A stretch of DNA of 40,568 nucleotides from Clostridia bacterium (GTDB lineage Bacteria > Bacillota > Clostridia > Oscillospirales > CAG-272), in NCBI GenBank assembly GCA_017550115.1, contig JAFYLR010000031.1, forward strand, positions 1-40,568, written 5' to 3'. Both the position numbers and the translations under genes were made by a program. Shown piece after piece: positions 8,419 to 16,536 of this stretch. Below the pieces are notes generated by a model that saw only the letters and a program-made list of their open reading frames with translations, did no database searches and was not told the DNA's origin. The first letter of the stretch is position 1. Each line of letters opens with the position of its first letter.

Positions 8419-10326
8419 TTATATCGTTCCTTGCGCAGATAGCGCGGGCGGTGTCTGATGTGCAGATGCATTAATTTGTTCTGCGAGATTTTCAAAGTAG
8501 TGCACGTTTTCTCTTGCATGCGGATAATGGACACGCTCCTGTGCTTGCCAATACCTCAACATCGTGCTTGGGTCATTGAGCGGGCCAAAGGATCCATTTG
8601 ATAAATTGTTTAAATTTATTTCCCACATAGTGCTGCGTTGCTGTTCCACCCCGTTGTTTTGGTCGACCGAAAAAAGAAAATCATCATCGTAATAGTAGTC
8701 TCCCTTCGTTTCGTCGTAAACTATAAACGAGTATCTGTTAAATTCATCATTATGGATCCGTCCGTATGCGTCCTTATACGCTACCTTTCGCGGCTCATCG
8801 CAGTACGCAAGGTATTGCTGGAATATTATTGCGTCAATCTCGGCATATGCGGCATTTTTCATTCTTCGCTTGGAGTCGAGACGTCCCGCCGCCTGCTGGA
8901 CCTGAACCTGCTTCGCAATTCCGGACTTCGCGGTGGTATCGGAATTTCCCTGAAAGGAATCGGTTATACCTATGACTCTTTTTGCCATGTTATAAACTCT
9001 TTCTGCCGATGTCAGATCCTGCGTTATATTGGGCGTGGTATCTATAACACCGTACAGTCCCGGGCTTTCACCGGGCTTCAGTTTTATCACTTGACCAAAT
9101 ATGCTGTTATTAAGAGCAACTTTTGCATCCTCCGGTATCACGGGTGTAATTCCCGCACGAATTAGCTTCTGCATAATTCTGCTTTCAAGCTTGTTTATTT
9201 CCTGCTGATACGGACGAAGATATTCGCAGTCCGACTGCCCAAACAGAGATCTGTCCTGCGAAGTGTTCTTGCGGACTACGATAGGAATGAGAGACGGCAT
9301 ATAGTACGGAATCTTCGTAGGCTCAAACCGAACATTCTCAACTTCTTGCATTGCGGGTAGAAACATTCCTCCGCGTTCTTTTGCGCTTACACTTCCGTCA
9401 GAAGCCCTCTTAAGCTCGGTGCTTACACTTTCTATAACGGGCTTACCGTCCTCATCAAGAACAGGCGATTTCGAGAGGATTACCCTTCCGTCGCTCAATG
9501 TTATGTCCCTCTCCAATACCTCATATTCTACATCCGTTTCGTCAAAGTCTTTATCCGGGCACTCACAAATTCCCTCTCGCGCCCCACAAACCTTACATGT
9601 TTTCCCCTTTCTCGCATAGTAGTTATCTATATCAAGCAGCTCTGTATCTCCCGAAAAAACGTATTTACATATCTTGTCGTTATCGTTTTTGTAGAAACAA
9701 ATTACTACATCGGCAGTATCGTCATCCTCCGATGCGTTGCTTTCCGCATCGTTTGTAATGTCTTCAAGCTCATCTCTGCGCACGTTATACTTACGTATGA
9801 TCTCCTCCTTTGTCGTACGGCAACGTACAAAACAGTAGTCCATGTCTTGGATCTCGTATATATACGGTTGAGGAATAAAATCCTGCGGGGAAATAACATT
9901 TATTTTCACTCCGCCTATATTTTTTCTCGTGCGAAGCGTTTCGTCCCACTCAATAAGCCAGATGCTGCCCCCGAATATGTAAGTGTAACGCTCGTCCATA
10001 TCGTTCATCTTTTCAAAGGGTAAACGGTCGCGCAGCTGAGCGCAGAGACGCTCTATAGCTTTTGCATTTCGTTCTGCGCCCTCGCTATACACTGCCGCCG
10101 TGACCTGCGGCTGCGGAATCTCACTGCTTATCTGACTTTCTATGATCTCATACGTTATATTACGCTCGGCCGAAGCATCCTCGCTTGAGTTGTCTATTCT
10201 CTTATCGCCCCTGTACTGTGCGTAATGCTTTTCAAAGCTATCTCTTATTTCTGACGATGCGCTTTTTGCTCTTTCATAAAGCTCGTTAAAAAAATCTATT
10301 TTTCTTAAAGTTTTGTCTATATGCAT
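8419..10326 (-). CDS. Portal protein
   Basis: 635 aa, directly after the large terminase (2-bp gap). It forms the dodecameric ring at the portal vertex through which DNA enters and leaves the head. Seen: a helical N-terminus, the stretch VISPQDFIPQPYIYEIQDMD (about 141-160), and the conserved-looking segment YLRPYQQEINKLESRIMQKL typical of portals of short-tailed phages, followed by helical wing/stem segments. The length is normal for a P22-like portal (about 600-720 aa). Odd: a four-cysteine cluster C244-x2-C247-x6-C254-x-C256 that looks like a small zinc knuckle inserted between beta segments. Assignment rests on position after terL and on the overall pattern. Confidence 0.88.
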   Translation of the reverse strand: MHIDKTLRKIDFFNELYERAKSASSEIRDSFEKHYAQYRGDKRIDNSSEDASAERNITYEIIESQISSEIPQPQVTAAVYSEGAERNAKAIERLCAQLRDRLPFEKMNDMDERYTYIFGGSIWLIEWDETLRTRKNIGGVKINVISPQDFIPQPYIYEIQDMDYCFVRCRTTKEEIIRKYNVRRDELEDITNDAESNASEDDDTADVVICFYKNDNDKICKYVFSGDTELLDIDNYYARKGKTCKVCGAREGICECPDKDFDETDVEYEVLERDITLSDGRVILSKSPVLDEDGKPVIESVSTELKRASDGSVSAKERGGMFLPAMQEVENVRFEPTKIPYYMPSLIPIVVRKNTSQDRSLFGQSDCEYLRPYQQEINKLESRIMQKLIRAGITPVIPEDAKVALNNSIFGQVIKLKPGESPGLYGVIDTTPNITQDLTSAERVYNMAKRVIGITDSFQGNSDTTAKSGIAKQVQVQQAAGRLDSKRRMKNAAYAEIDAIIFQQYLAYCDEPRKVAYKDAYGRIHNDEFNRYSFIVYDETKGDYYYDDDFLFSVDQNNGVEQQRSTMWEINLNNLSNGSFGPLNDPSTMLRYWQAQERVHYPHARENVHYFENLAEQINASAHQTPPALSAQGTI

Positions 10327-10328
10327 AA

Positions 10329-11702
10329 TTATTTTGGTTCTCCGTATTTTTTTATTATATATTCTTTTTCATCTTGAGAAGCATTGTTATAGTCCTCCCA
10401 AAGATCCGCAGTCCACGTTGTTTTGTTCGAAGGTGTCTGTATATCGTTAGGCCTCGAATAGAAGATAGCGAAGCCTCGCAGTGCATCGGGAGCGTGCGTT
10501 ATTTCGTGAGGCTCATTTGCTGTATCGGTAGGTCTCAACCGGTCGATCTGAAGCATAGGCAAGCATTTTATTATTTCGGTGCAGTTTTTGAATATCTTAA
10601 GCCTTGTTCGCCCATTTTCGTCTGTCTTTAAAAGCTCTTTTACAGATAGCCAACCTGATTCTCGATCATTCGAAGTTTTTGTAAAATAAAGTCCGTTTTC
10701 CGAGAATATAATCGCTTTGCTTCTGCCGCTTTCCTGGCTTCTGTTCCAGAGGTCGGGCGGTGCTAATGTGGCATAAATATTTTCGTTCAATTCTGTATTT
10801 TCGAGTATTTTTTTCGCCGCATCGCTTATCATTAAATTGCTCTCACAAAGTTCTCGGTATACGTAGACGTTTCTATCTCCGTCTATTGCAATCCAAAGAC
10901 ACGCAAGCCTGTCAAGTCCATAGTCTATGGTCCTGTATTTTCTCCATTCCTTCGGAATTGGGAAGGGATTGCAGGTGTGCTTCTCATAATCAAATTCAGA
11001 GAAATATTGTCCTTCGAACACGTTCCAATCTCCGTAAAGCAGTGCCTTTCTTTGTGATTCCGGAAGAACGAGCAGTCTTTTTTTGTAATCGGGATCTCGC
11101 TCGCAGAGAAATATGTTATCGTCTATCTTTGACGGGATGAATACCCTGCGGCTTCCGTCATCGGCGGTAAATACCGTATTGGGAGGAGCGGGATCGACAA
11201 AGCGTGATTTTACCCACATGTGACCTACGCCTCCGGGGTTAGTGGAGGATTTTATCTGCTTGGGATTGTTGTTTGCACCTCTTACGCGGGATATGAGGTA
11301 TGTATACTGAAATTCGGTAAAATGCGTAAGCTCGTCAAAGCGGATAACATCATATTCCGCGCTCTGATATTGAAAAACATCATTTTCGGTTGCGCAATAA
11401 CCGAAATCAAGTATGCTGCCGTTTTTGAATTTTCCGCTATGCCCGGTTGAATTGTATTTGTAGATCTCACGCGGAAAAAACTCAAGACTGGTGCGTATCA
11501 GTGATTTTTCCAACTCGGAAAATGTTCTTCGCAAAATGAGCTGCTTCGACTTAGGATATTTCAACGCATATATAAAAGCGTCTATAATCTGACCGTGCGA
11601 TTTTCCGCCGCCCGCAGCTCCTCCAAAAAGCACCTCGGTCGCTGTCGCATTCATGAAAAGCTGTTGCTTCTTTGTCACCTGAAAATCATATTGCTTACGC
11701 AT
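10329..11702 (-). CDS. terL: Terminase large subunit (packaging ATPase and nuclease)
   Basis: 457 aa. It drives DNA into the procapsid and cuts the genome. Seen: Walker A GGAAGGGKS (27-35), Walker B VIRFDE (119-124, catalytic Glu 124), a motif III-like SSTNPGG (152-158), and an RNase H-like nuclease domain opening with TIDYGLD (Asp 260 and Asp 264) plus a late acidic motif HAPDALRGF. All catalytic motifs appear intact. It starts 1 bp after terS ends and is followed by the portal, the usual packaging order. With a rolling-circle Rep nearby, the substrate is probably a concatemer; whether cutting is cos- or pac-type cannot be read from the sequence. Confidence 0.96.
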   Translation of the reverse strand: MRKQYDFQVTKKQQLFMNATATEVLFGGAAGGGKSHGQIIDAFIYALKYPKSKQLILRRTFSELEKSLIRTSLEFFPREIYKYNSTGHSGKFKNGSILDFGYCATENDVFQYQSAEYDVIRFDELTHFTEFQYTYLISRVRGANNNPKQIKSSTNPGGVGHMWVKSRFVDPAPPNTVFTADDGSRRVFIPSKIDDNIFLCERDPDYKKRLLVLPESQRKALLYGDWNVFEGQYFSEFDYEKHTCNPFPIPKEWRKYRTIDYGLDRLACLWIAIDGDRNVYVYRELCESNLMISDAAKKILENTELNENIYATLAPPDLWNRSQESGRSKAIIFSENGLYFTKTSNDRESGWLSVKELLKTDENGRTRLKIFKNCTEIIKCLPMLQIDRLRPTDTANEPHEITHAPDALRGFAIFYSRPNDIQTPSNKTTWTADLWEDYNNASQDEKEYIIKKYGEPK

Positions 11703-11703
11703 T

Positions 11704-12111
11704 TCAATCCTCCTTAAGCGATAGATTTATATCTATACCGCTTTCTTCTATCGTTTCGTAATCCCTGTCCTTGCTCCTGTATCTTCCTTCGAGTAGATAT
11801 TTCGCAAAGCTCGCATCAAACACCTTGGTAATAGCACCGTCCTCTATGATGTCCGAGATAAAAGCCTTACATTCCTCGTAAGCCTCCGCAAAATCGGGGT
11901 GCTTCAAATTTCCGCTTTTATCGCATTCGGTAGCCCACTTTTTAAGCGTCCTTGAGGATAAATTGTTTTCCCGAGCGAATTTTACGAACGTGGGCATTCC
12001 CTTTTTTTGAATTTGGGAAGCAACAGAGCTTCGGCTTTCAAAGTATTTTTGAAAATAAGCCAGTAGCTTTTCAGGCATATCATGTGTATATTTATAGTAT
12101 TTCTTTGCCAT
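11704..12111 (-). CDS. terS: Terminase small subunit (DNA-packaging protein gp3-like)
   Basis: 135 aa, first gene of late module I. It recognises the packaging site and loads the large subunit. Seen: an HTH-like N-terminal region (about 45-65, FARENNLSSRTLKKWATEC) and a C-terminal half with HPDFAEAYEECKAFISDIIE and ITKVFDASFAKYLLEGRYRSKDRD. This is the pattern of small terminases of the GP3-package type. GAGAGGG lies 5 nt before the ATG. It is driven by the duplicated late cassette at 12150-12271, about 40 bp upstream. Confidence 0.88.
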   Translation of the reverse strand: MAKKYYKYTHDMPEKLLAYFQKYFESRSSVASQIQKKGMPTFVKFARENNLSSRTLKKWATECDKSGNLKHPDFAEAYEECKAFISDIIEDGAITKVFDASFAKYLLEGRYRSKDRDYETIEESGIDINLSLKED

Positions 12112-12149
12112 TTAATCCCTCTCAAATGTAATGTTATTTCTCTATAAAT

Positions 12150-12182
12150 ATTTTACCACTTTTAAAACCTTAAAAACTGCCA
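12150..12182 (-). promoter_or_regulatory. Late promoter I (terS-terL-portal-ejection operon)
   Basis: Read on the minus strand, the -10 is TAAAAT preceded by TG one base away (extended -10; plus-strand bases 12150-12155). No good -35 lies 17 bp upstream, where the sequence is T-rich. The box TTGGCAGTTTTTAAGG and the A/T-rich palindromic stretch next to it are conserved in the second copy at 38901-38935. An extended -10, a missing -35 and a conserved upstream box suggest activator dependence. Confidence 0.6.
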
Positions 12183-12192
12183 ACTTTAAGCA

Positions 12193-12241
12193 CAAAAAAA
12201 GCCCGAAAAAATCAAGTGTTTATGCTTGTTTTTCGAGCTTT
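12193..12241 (-). terminator. Intrinsic terminator closing the early operon
   Basis: On the minus strand the arms AAGCTCGAAAAACAAG and CTTGATTTTTTCGGGCTT form a long stem around a short loop and run into TTTTTTTG. It follows the stop of the sigma-like gene (12266). The left copy of the late cassette thus insulates the early operon from late promoter I. Confidence 0.8.
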
Positions 12242-12265
12242 CATTTTTCTTGCGCATTATTCTGT

Positions 12266-12691
12266 TTACAAATTCGATATATTTTTTATGTGCTTTTTGC
12301 GATTATTCGCCTGTGCCATATGCATAATAGCGCTGTTGTGAATTCTAAATATTGTTCTTTGACTGTAGTAATGCTTTTTTTTACGCATTTCGGAAAAACA
12401 TTTATTCCAAGATAGCCCGAGGATATATCTACATGTTAAAACATCGCGCTCAACAGCGTCCAATTCCGACAGCAATTGATCTAAGAGCTTAAGCTCCTTC
12501 TTTTTTGCTTCGCGCTCCCTGCCAAGCGAGAGCACAGTCTTGTTCCGCATATGAGATACATTACAGCATTCCTGCTTGTTTTCGCCAAGTGCTTTCAGTC
12601 TTTCTATCTCACAATAAAGCATATCGATATCGCGAGATGTACCTCTGTACAAGCTCAATCTTTTTTTTATGTCAATTGCCTGCTTTGTCAT
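12266..12691 (-). CDS. RinA/ArpU-like (sigma region 4-like) candidate late activator
   Basis: 141 aa. ATG at 12691 with AAGGAG 8 nt upstream. Seen: an N-terminal coiled-coil-like segment (about 20-75), then AVERDVLTCRYILGLSWNKC and SQRTIFRIHNSAIMHM, the two helices of a sigma-70 region 4-type HTH (about 78-128). Proteins of the ArpU/RinA type with this architecture activate late transcription in phages of Gram-positive bacteria. It is the last gene of the early operon and sits immediately before terS, the usual place for a late activator. The tail is very basic. The family match is by pattern only. Its proposed targets are the two duplicated promoters at 12150 and 38901. Confidence 0.75.
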   Translation of the reverse strand: MTKQAIDIKKRLSLYRGTSRDIDMLYCEIERLKALGENKQECCNVSHMRNKTVLSLGREREAKKKELKLLDQLLSELDAVERDVLTCRYILGLSWNKCFSEMRKKKHYYSQRTIFRIHNSAIMHMAQANNRKKHIKNISNL

Positions 12692-12765
12692 TTTGATGCT
12701 CCTTTTTTATTTTTTCTTCAAGAATTATGCGCGCATATGCGCTTGCGCGTGCAAACAGGGGAATT

Positions 12766-13608
12766 TTAAAAATCTCGGACCGCGCCGAAAAGACTGTCCT
12801 CGATAGTCTGAGTACAGTCATCAGCATTTGCGCCTTTTCGCTTGCTATAAGACGGTTTATTTGAGTATATATTCGCCCCTTCGCGGTAATAACGGGCAAC
12901 GATATAATCCCGCTCTACAAACAGATTATGAAAAGCGAGCGCAGGCTCCGCAAGGCGATATCCTTTATAAAGACCGCTATATGCAGTGTAGTCGCTTGTG
13001 TTCTTTGCAAGCTCTGCCACCTTTTTCTGAGAAAGTCTCCCTGTCCTCTCTATCTCTACAGGCTTTTCCATGTTTTTAGATACTCGACAGCGGCGGCTTG
13101 CATTTTTCTCTTTAAGAAAGTATCGGGTAATGTCGCTTATACCCTTCTCATCGAACATAAGCGGTGCTATGCGTCGCACGTACCCGAACGGCGCCCAGAG
13201 CTCCGCTATCTCTTTATAAGAAACTCCGCCCGTTATCATAATGTGATGGTGATGCCTTCCTCTTTCAACCTTTGCAAAATATTTTACAACATTAACGCCT
13301 GCTTTTTTTGCAAGACGGCGGTATCGGCGTATAAAATTGTATTCATTTCGAACAGCTTCCTCCTCACTTGAAGGGAGATGCTCGTCATTATATGTAAGCT
13401 CCAGCTTTATATCGTCAGAGGTAAAGTTAGCGTTAGCAAGTCTCGTATAGTACAGTTCAGCATTTTTTTGATTTAAAAGCGCTTGTGTTTCCGAGGAAGG
13501 TTTATAACGAGATCTACGAGTTTTTTTATTTACGGCAAAGACCGGGTATATATGAGCCTCTAAATACTCTCCGCATTTGTAAACCTTCTCTCTGTATAAG
13601 CAATTCAT
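12766..13608 (-). CDS. rep: HUH-type rolling-circle replication initiator
   Basis: 280 aa. Initiates rolling-circle replication by nicking the double-strand origin and staying bound to the 5' end. Seen in order: motif 1 LTYNDEHLP (71-79), the metal-binding HUH motif within RGRHHHHIMITGG (histidines 119-122), and motif 3 DITRYFLKEK with the YxxK signature (Tyr 163, Lys 166). This is the set found in single-tyrosine Reps of phages and plasmids. The C-terminal third is basic and probably binds DNA. It lies downstream of a region with a large inverted repeat and iterons (13650-13819). No helicase, primase or polymerase gene is present, so the host presumably supplies them. The single tyrosine fits plasmid-like Reps better than two-tyrosine P2 A proteins. 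Confidence 0.88.
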   Translation of the reverse strand: MNCLYREKVYKCGEYLEAHIYPVFAVNKKTRRSRYKPSSETQALLNQKNAELYYTRLANANFTSDDIKLELTYNDEHLPSSEEEAVRNEYNFIRRYRRLAKKAGVNVVKYFAKVERGRHHHHIMITGGVSYKEIAELWAPFGYVRRIAPLMFDEKGISDITRYFLKEKNASRRCRVSKNMEKPVEIERTGRLSQKKVAELAKNTSDYTAYSGLYKGYRLAEPALAFHNLFVERDYIVARYYREGANIYSNKPSYSKRKGANADDCTQTIEDSLFGAVRDF

Positions 13609-13649
13609 TTCCCGTTCCCCTTCTCTTTATATAGTGGTCGATAACTTAA

Positions 13650-13740
13650 TAGTAAAAATCCAAGGAATATAAAGACGCGCGTGCGCATGCGCGCGGGGGG
13701 CGCTTTTTCTCACACACGTCTTTATTTCCAAATTTTACTA
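13650..13740. other. Candidate double-strand origin: large imperfect inverted repeat
   Basis: Outer arms TAGTAAAAAT (from 13650) and ATTTTACTA (to 13740), and inner arms ATAAAGACG (13669-13677) and CGTCTTTAT (13717-13725), are collinear with small bulges. The loop contains the alternating purine-pyrimidine run CGCGCGTGCGCATGCGCGCG (13676-13695) and a G6 tract. A structure like this next to a Rep gene is what a nick site needs. It could instead be an operator or terminator-like structure in the rep leader. Confidence 0.45.
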
Positions 13741-13786
13741 TTTAATTTTTAAAGAACATTTTAATTTATATAATATAAATGGTAGT

Positions 13787-13819
13787 AATAAGTAATAAAA
13801 ATAAGTAGCAACAATAAGT
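13787..13819. repeat. Iteron-like direct repeats, AATAAGT x3 at 13-bp spacing
   Basis: AATAAGT starts at 13787, 13800 and 13813, so the period is exactly 13 bp. It sits in a very A/T-rich stretch between the gene ending at 13837 and the inverted repeat upstream of rep. Together they resemble the bind (repeats) plus nic (hairpin) layout of rolling-circle plasmid origins. Chance is not excluded in such A/T-rich DNA. Confidence 0.5.
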
Positions 13820-13836
13820 GGGTATAGTTTTTTGTA

Positions 13837-14067
13837 TTATTTTTCGAGGACAAGACGGTCTGATATGATATGTTTTTCGGCTTGATCCTCATTTTTCCTG
13901 TAGTAAAGCGTTATCTTGCGCGGGTATAGGGTGAAGGTTTGATTTTTATAGTTATAGTATCCGTCATAAACTATCGCAGTGCGCCCCTTGTGGTCGAGCT
14001 TTTCTATCTGGTATAGGTTTCCTTGCACGTGCTTTTCATTTATGTAACAGTTGATCCTGTTGCTCAT
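13837..14067 (-). CDS. Small hypothetical protein, 76 aa
   Basis: I do not recognise this family. It starts with an ATGA overlap on the upstream gene (14064), so the two are translationally coupled. It is basic and tyrosine-rich, with predicted beta strands (TAIVYDGYYNYKNQTFTLYP) and no membrane segment. It is the last gene before the putative origin region. The start is fixed by the overlap. Confidence 0.75.
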   Translation of the reverse strand: MSNRINCYINEKHVQGNLYQIEKLDHKGRTAIVYDGYYNYKNQTFTLYPRKITLYYRKNEDQAEKHIISDRLVLEK

Positions 14068-14627
14068 AAAGCACCCCGCACCCGCTTTTTCTCGGCGGCG
14101 ATTTTTGTCATCTCATATAATTCCGAGATCTTTTCAAGAAAACCACTGTCTATAATGTCTTCGGGAAGAATAATACCCTCTAAAAACATTCCGTCCTTTA
14201 CTGCTATGTACGGGTGACCTAAGATATCGGTTCTTTCGGTCAGCATAAGCCCCGAAGAGTTCTCGAACGGCTTGAGATATTTAGTATTTATATATATGGC
14301 TCCATGCGAGGAATTAAAGGCCGCAAGAGTTTTTCCGTTTTCTATAATATGACCAAGAGACTTGCCGAGTGGTCTTTCTCCGCCCTCTGTGTCATCATCC
14401 AAAAAGCAAAGAGTGCCCGGAAGCTCGTCAATATTAAAGATATACTTTTCTCTTTTCTCTTCCGGGATGTCGAATATTGTGAATACAATATCCTCGTCGA
14501 GTTGCGGCAGCTTAGTAAGCGGGTAGTAAGCCTCTCCGTTACTTATCCATTGCCGCCCGTCACGTCCCGAATAAAGAAAAATCGTTTTATTCGCTTTGCA
14601 AATTTGTTCTATTGACTTTATCTTCAT
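14064..14627 (-). CDS. Hypothetical protein, 187 aa
   Basis: Not recognised. The ATG at 14627 overlaps the stop of the ParB-like gene (ATGA), and the stop overlaps the next start in the same way, so it is part of a tightly coupled replication operon. It looks globular and mixed alpha/beta, with no membrane segment or clear catalytic motif. Segments such as GRDGRQWISNGEAYYPLTKL and HGAIYINTKYLKPF look like beta strands. Its fixed place between the ParB-like protein and Rep suggests a role in early DNA metabolism; that is inference from context. Confidence 0.8.
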   Translation of the reverse strand: MKIKSIEQICKANKTIFLYSGRDGRQWISNGEAYYPLTKLPQLDEDIVFTIFDIPEEKREKYIFNIDELPGTLCFLDDDTEGGERPLGKSLGHIIENGKTLAAFNSSHGAIYINTKYLKPFENSSGLMLTERTDILGHPYIAVKDGMFLEGIILPEDIIDSGFLEKISELYEMTKIAAEKKRVRGAL

Positions 14628-15982
14628 TTTTCGGACTCCTCCATGTCATCAATAAACAGCTTATGTGTTCCGTTTAAATAGGCAGTCTCTTCGTCTGACG
14701 GGGCGTATCCGAGCAGACCAAGCCATTTATATATAAGCTCAAGACGTTCATTTACTTTATGCGCTGGAAAATCAGCACTATAATATGTGTGACTCTTCTC
14801 ATCCTTCCTGTCACCAAAAAGCAGATAAATAACTGCCGGGATTAATTTTCTGTTCTGCGAGCGCAAAAGTCTCTCTTCAAAGCGAGCATCATATGACAAT
14901 TTATCCTCGTCGCTTATTCCGAGAATTTTATCTATTTCATTAGAATTCACTGTGCTATATCTCGATGCAGTAAACGCTGCAGCCCATGCTGCGCCTCTTG
15001 CGAGTATTTCTGTATTGTTTTTCGTCATTGTAATATCGCATATATAGTCGCGGCGCAGCTCGTAAAACGTTTCTGCTAATTTATCGAGCTCGGTCTGGCG
15101 AGACTTTATAAACTTTTCTCTCTCCATCTGAGCTTTGGTTTTTTTATCCTCTTTAGCTTTTTTTATTTTCGGCGCCTTTTTGTACAGCTTTAATTCCCTT
15201 AACCATTCTTCTAACACGTAAAACGCAGCTTCAGCACTTAATTCTGTACTTTCTTCGTAAGTGCAGACATCCACTGTTTCCAAAAAGTCGAATTCCCCCG
15301 AATACATATCCGAACGCTTCATTTCTTCTAAGCCAAGCTCTTTTATTCTTTTCTTAAGCGAAGGAAGCCTTTTTTTATATTCCTGTTCCTGCAAGGCTTT
15401 TTTGACATTGACATCGAAGTTGTTGGTACCTATATGCTCTAAAACTTCATTTCTTTTTTCAATATCCTCAATCCTCGAAAGCTCGTCCAAATCCTCAAAG
15501 GATAACTGCCGAGCGGATACCTCTTCAAGCTTGCTCTGATCTAATTCTGCCATTTTCAAACGACGGCGCACCGTGCTTTCCGAAAATCCTGTTCTTTGGG
15601 ATATGCTTTGCACACTTTGATTAAAATCAAAGGCTAGCTGATGAAACGCCTGCGCTTGCTCGTACGCTGTCAGATCTCTTCTCTGGACATTCTCGCAAAG
15701 CATGGTTGTGTGTTGTTCCTCGGCTGTCATATATGTCACCACGCAGGGAAGCTCTGTTAAACCGGCAAGCTGTGCTGCGGCGTGTCGCCTGTGCCCTATG
15801 ATAACGGTATATCCCTCTTGACTCGCCCACGGAACGACTGTAAGATTTTGTAATATTCCGTTTGCTTTAATGCTTTCTGCAAGCTCTGTAAGATCTCCCA
15901 AATCCTTACGGGGGTTGTCCGGATGCGCATGTAATTGTTCTATCGACAACCATACGATTTTATTTTTTCCACTGTTTTCCAT
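14624..15982 (-). CDS. ParB/Spo0J-like DNA-binding protein
   Basis: 452 aa. Seen: a ParB N-terminal domain beginning LHAHPDNPRKDLGDLTELAE (about 18-37), the CTP-binding/arginine-rich box GHRRHAAA (63-70), the second box ENVQRRDLTAYEQA (97-110), and an HTH at about 121-145 (SISQRTGFSESTVRRRLKMA). These are the hallmarks of ParB-family proteins. The C-terminal half is helical, with a Lys/Glu-rich coiled coil at about 270-310, and is not part of the standard family. No ParA gene exists in the window, so classical plasmid partition is not supported. Lone phage ParB-like proteins may act in replication, transcription or DNA protection. The gene lies between ssb and the rep-side genes. Confidence 0.88.
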   Translation of the reverse strand: MENSGKNKIVWLSIEQLHAHPDNPRKDLGDLTELAESIKANGILQNLTVVPWASQEGYTVIIGHRRHAAAQLAGLTELPCVVTYMTAEEQHTTMLCENVQRRDLTAYEQAQAFHQLAFDFNQSVQSISQRTGFSESTVRRRLKMAELDQSKLEEVSARQLSFEDLDELSRIEDIEKRNEVLEHIGTNNFDVNVKKALQEQEYKKRLPSLKKRIKELGLEEMKRSDMYSGEFDFLETVDVCTYEESTELSAEAAFYVLEEWLRELKLYKKAPKIKKAKEDKKTKAQMEREKFIKSRQTELDKLAETFYELRRDYICDITMTKNNTEILARGAAWAAAFTASRYSTVNSNEIDKILGISDEDKLSYDARFEERLLRSQNRKLIPAVIYLLFGDRKDEKSHTYYSADFPAHKVNERLELIYKWLGLLGYAPSDEETAYLNGTHKLFIDDMEESEK

Positions 15983-16007
15983 AATTTTTCCCTCTCATTT
16001 TGTTTTT

Positions 16008-16355
16008 TTACTGATTCGAACGTTCGCCGCTTCGATGAATAAGCTCGCAACGTTCAAGCACTATCTCATCTCGGCGCCGTTCGTTGTTGCTTTCGTCGGT
16101 CCATTCGACATTCATATTTCTGCCGACGACAAAGACCGTATCGCCGCGTTTATAATACTTACTTATCGCCTCCGCTAAATTTCCGAAAGCGACGCAATTG
16201 AAAAAGTCTGTAATAACCGTTCCGTCCCCACGCTTGTAGTCTCTATCAACCGCAAGCCTGAAGCGAACAACTGAGCAATACCCGTCTGATGATAATGACA
16301 GCCGCTCACCCTTCAAAGTAATTCTTCCTATATGCTCAGTTCTGCTGTATGCCAT
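16008..16355 (-). CDS. ssb: Single-stranded DNA-binding protein
   Basis: 115 aa with one OB fold: GRITLKGERLSLSSDGYCSV, VRFRLAVDRDYKRGDGTVIT, DFFNCVAFGNLAEAISKYYK, RGDTVFVVGRNMNVEWTDES. This is the classical SSB order, including the DFFNCVAFG strand. It coats displaced single strands during rolling-circle replication. Shorter than bacterial SSB (about 160-180 aa), it lacks the acidic C-terminal tail that recruits host partners and ends instead in RSGERSNQ. The start overlaps the preceding small gene by 20 nt. Confidence 0.93.
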   Translation of the reverse strand: MAYSRTEHIGRITLKGERLSLSSDGYCSVVRFRLAVDRDYKRGDGTVITDFFNCVAFGNLAEAISKYYKRGDTVFVVGRNMNVEWTDESNNERRRDEIVLERCELIHRSGERSNQ

Positions 16356-16527
16356 TTTTGATTTTTTTATACAATTTAAAATCTCCGAACATCATATCCT
16401 CCATTTCTTCGGGTGTTCGGGCTTTATTTACGGCTTCGGCTGCTTCTCGGGGGAAGAATATAAGGACCGTTATGTAAAGTATGATTTTTATAAACGCTTG
16501 ATATATTTTATAAATTATTTTTTTCAT
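16336..16527 (-). CDS. Small membrane-anchored protein, 63 aa
   Basis: Not recognised. GAGGAGG lies 4 nt before the ATG at 16527. One N-terminal transmembrane helix (about 8-25, QAFIKIILYITVLIFF) is followed by a short charged tail (REAAEAVNKARTPEEMEDMM). It overlaps the ssb start, which suggests coupling. Possibly an inner-membrane protein made early in infection. Confidence 0.6.
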   Translation of the reverse strand: MKKIIYKIYQAFIKIILYITVLIFFPREAAEAVNKARTPEEMEDMMFGDFKLYKKIKNGIQQN

Positions 16528-16536
16528 ATACCCTCC

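Larger units (their letters stand above)
12150..12271 (-). repeat. Late-regulon cassette, copy A (122 bp)
   Basis: Direct repeat of 38901-39022: same length, no gaps, 7 mismatches by eye (about 94% identity). It spans the 3' end of the preceding gene, an intrinsic terminator and a promoter, and in both places it directly precedes the first gene of a structural operon. Confidence 0.9.
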
